The translations under genes were made by a program, and so were the position numbers. Under the pieces are notes generated by a model that worked only from the letters and a program-made list of their open reading frames with translations, was not told the origin of the DNA and searched no databases. A stretch of DNA of 7,040 nt from Dehalococcoidales bacterium (lineage in GTDB: Bacteria; Chloroflexota; Dehalococcoidia; Dehalococcoidales; UBA5627): contig JAQTVR010000061.1 in NCBI GenBank assembly GCA_028706995.1, forward strand, positions 1 to 7,040, given 5' to 3'. How positions within the stretch are numbered: position 1 is the stretch's first letter; each line of letters starts with the position of its first letter. Shown here in pieces: positions 5,977 to 7,040 of this stretch.

Positions 5977-7040
5977 ATCAGCCCCGGTTTTGCCTGAATG
6001 AAATTATCGAATTTAGTCAATCTATCTATAAAACGCACTTTCACATTACCTATAGGGCCGTTTCGGTGCTTGGCAACGATGATATCTGCCAGCCCACGGG
6101 GATATTCATCCTCCGGATGTTGAGCACGCCAATCTTCCTCATTGGGGTAGTATACTTCTTCACGGTTGATAAAGATAACCAGGTCGGCATCCTGTTCGAT
6201 GCTGCCGCTGTCCCGGAGGTCCGACAGCATGGGTTCATGTTTTTCACGCCGTTCTATGGCACGGCTTAACTGGGATACTGCAATGACCGGCACATTAATT
6301 TCACGAGCCAGCGCCTTAAGTGAACGGGAAATATAACCGATTTCCTGTACCCTGTTATCGTTGCGGGTATCACCCTGCAAAAGCTGCAGGTAATCTACTA
6401 TTATCAGGTCTATTTTGTGTTCGAAATGTAGACGTTTAGCCTTGCTTCGCATGTCTCCTACCTTAAGCTGGGGTGAGTCGTCTATGTAAATCGATGCCTG
6501 AGACAGCACTCCGATGGCTTCCATTATTTTTCTTTCCTCGTCTTCCGTGTTCAAACCGAGACGAAGACGCCTGGAGTTAATTCCTGTTTCGCTGGATAAT
6601 AAGCGTTGTACCAGTGATTCCCGGAACATTTCAAGGCTGAACATTGCAACGCAGGCTCCCTGGCCGACGGCGGCATTCCGGGCTATATTAATCGCCAGAC
6701 TGGTTTTGCCTATGCTGGGCCTGGCAGCGATCACAATGAGATCTGAGCGCTGGAATCCACCTAAAAGATCATCTAATCCGGTTAATCCTGAAAAGACATG
6801 CGGAATAGGCTGAAAGCCGGCTGTTCCCGGGGGTGGAGGGGCTTCGAAATACCCGTCCAGAACGTTTTTAATATGAATGAAGTCAAGGGATCTTTCGTGC
6901 CGCAGGTGGAATAACATGTCTTCTGCGCGATTGAGCGAGGCGCTGATGTCGGGATCGGCTTCATAACCGATTTGAGATATTTTATCGGCAGCAGATATAA
7001 GCTGCCGCATTATTGAAAGGCGATAAACGATGCGGGAATA
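5973..7040 (-). CDS. dnaB: replicative DNA helicase DnaB (5' partial)
   Basis: The hexameric 5'-3' helicase of the replication fork. The frame stays open to the window edge: ten codons before the ATG at 7010 read YSRIVYRLSI, continuing the family pattern YARIV...R-LI-AA--I---GY, so that ATG is internal and roughly 95 N-terminal residues are missing. About 355 residues are visible. Counted from the ATG at 7010 they include: the end of the N-terminal domain and linker (1-70); the RecA-like domain with Walker A ARPSIGKTS (96-104); SLEM (125-128); Walker B DLIIVDYLQLLQG (201-213); SQLSRAIERR plus LSDLRDSGSIEQDADLV (246-278); and AKHRNGPIG (313-321) with the arginine-finger region. All motifs look intact. 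The segment between INREEVYY and AKHRNG is longer than in E. coli, as I recall for Chloroflexota and cyanobacterial enzymes. It is the first gene of the overlapping cassette; its promoter is outside the window. Confidence 0.95.
   Translation of the reverse strand, partial: YSRIVYRLSIMRQLISAADKISQIGYEADPDISASLNRAEDMLFHLRHERSLDFIHIKNVLDGYFEAPPPPGTAGFQPIPHVFSGLTGLDDLLGGFQRSDLIVIAARPSIGKTSLAINIARNAAVGQGACVAMFSLEMFRESLVQRLLSSETGINSRRLRLGLNTEDEERKIMEAIGVLSQASIYIDDSPQLKVGDMRSKAKRLHFEHKIDLIIVDYLQLLQGDTRNDNRVQEIGYISRSLKALAREINVPVIAVSQLSRAIERREKHEPMLSDLRDSGSIEQDADLVIFINREEVYYPNEEDWRAQHPEDEYPRGLADIIVAKHRNGPIGNVKVRFIDRLTKFDNFIQAKPGLI

Noticed and set aside
6514..6813. Rightward 99-codon frame opposite dnaB
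   Set aside because: Antisense of the helicase RecA core; no start signals or family resemblance.
7008..7010. ATG as the dnaB start
   Set aside because: The frame continues upstream with YSRIV...LSI, which matches the DnaB family, so the gene runs out of the window.

Overview
The window looks like a chromosomal segment from a bacterium of the Chloroflexota, most likely the Dehalococcoidia or a close relative. This is inferred from the mix of genes and from family features, such as the long segment between motif H4 and the AKHRNGP motif of the helicase; no search was run. Base composition is moderately AT-leaning. I see no insertion sequence, CRISPR array, tRNA or rRNA.

Left part (1-3100): type IV pilus genes. 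A 5'-truncated gene joins a PilM-like actin-fold protein to a PilN-like membrane protein in one polypeptide. It is followed 28 bases later by a PilT-family retraction ATPase. A strong hairpin (2699-2732) separates this rightward pair from a convergent, leftward gene for a small prepilin. The prepilin gene has its own promoter, a structured leader and a strong ribosome binding site.

Middle (3096-3908): a 222-base divergent control region with two extended -10 promoters, one driving the prepilin leftward and one driving a membrane-anchored LuxR-type regulator rightward. The regulator has two membrane helices and a C-terminal GerE/LuxR helix-turn-helix, and starts with TTG.

Right part (3936-7040, all leftward): a compact replication cassette. 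A replicative helicase DnaB (5' end outside the window) overlaps by ATGA a DnaD-domain protein. That protein in turn overlaps by 83 bases a zinc-finger protein with two DnaC/DnaI-type AAA+ modules in tandem. Together they look like a helicase, a DNA-remodelling/loading adaptor and a helicase loader, in an order recalling the Firmicutes DnaB-DnaD-DnaI primosome genes.

The most interesting points are the duplicated AAA+ helicase loader, the PilM-PilN fusion with a degenerate nucleotide-binding motif, PilT substitutions at normally conserved Ser/Thr positions, and the membrane-bound regulator facing a prepilin gene.
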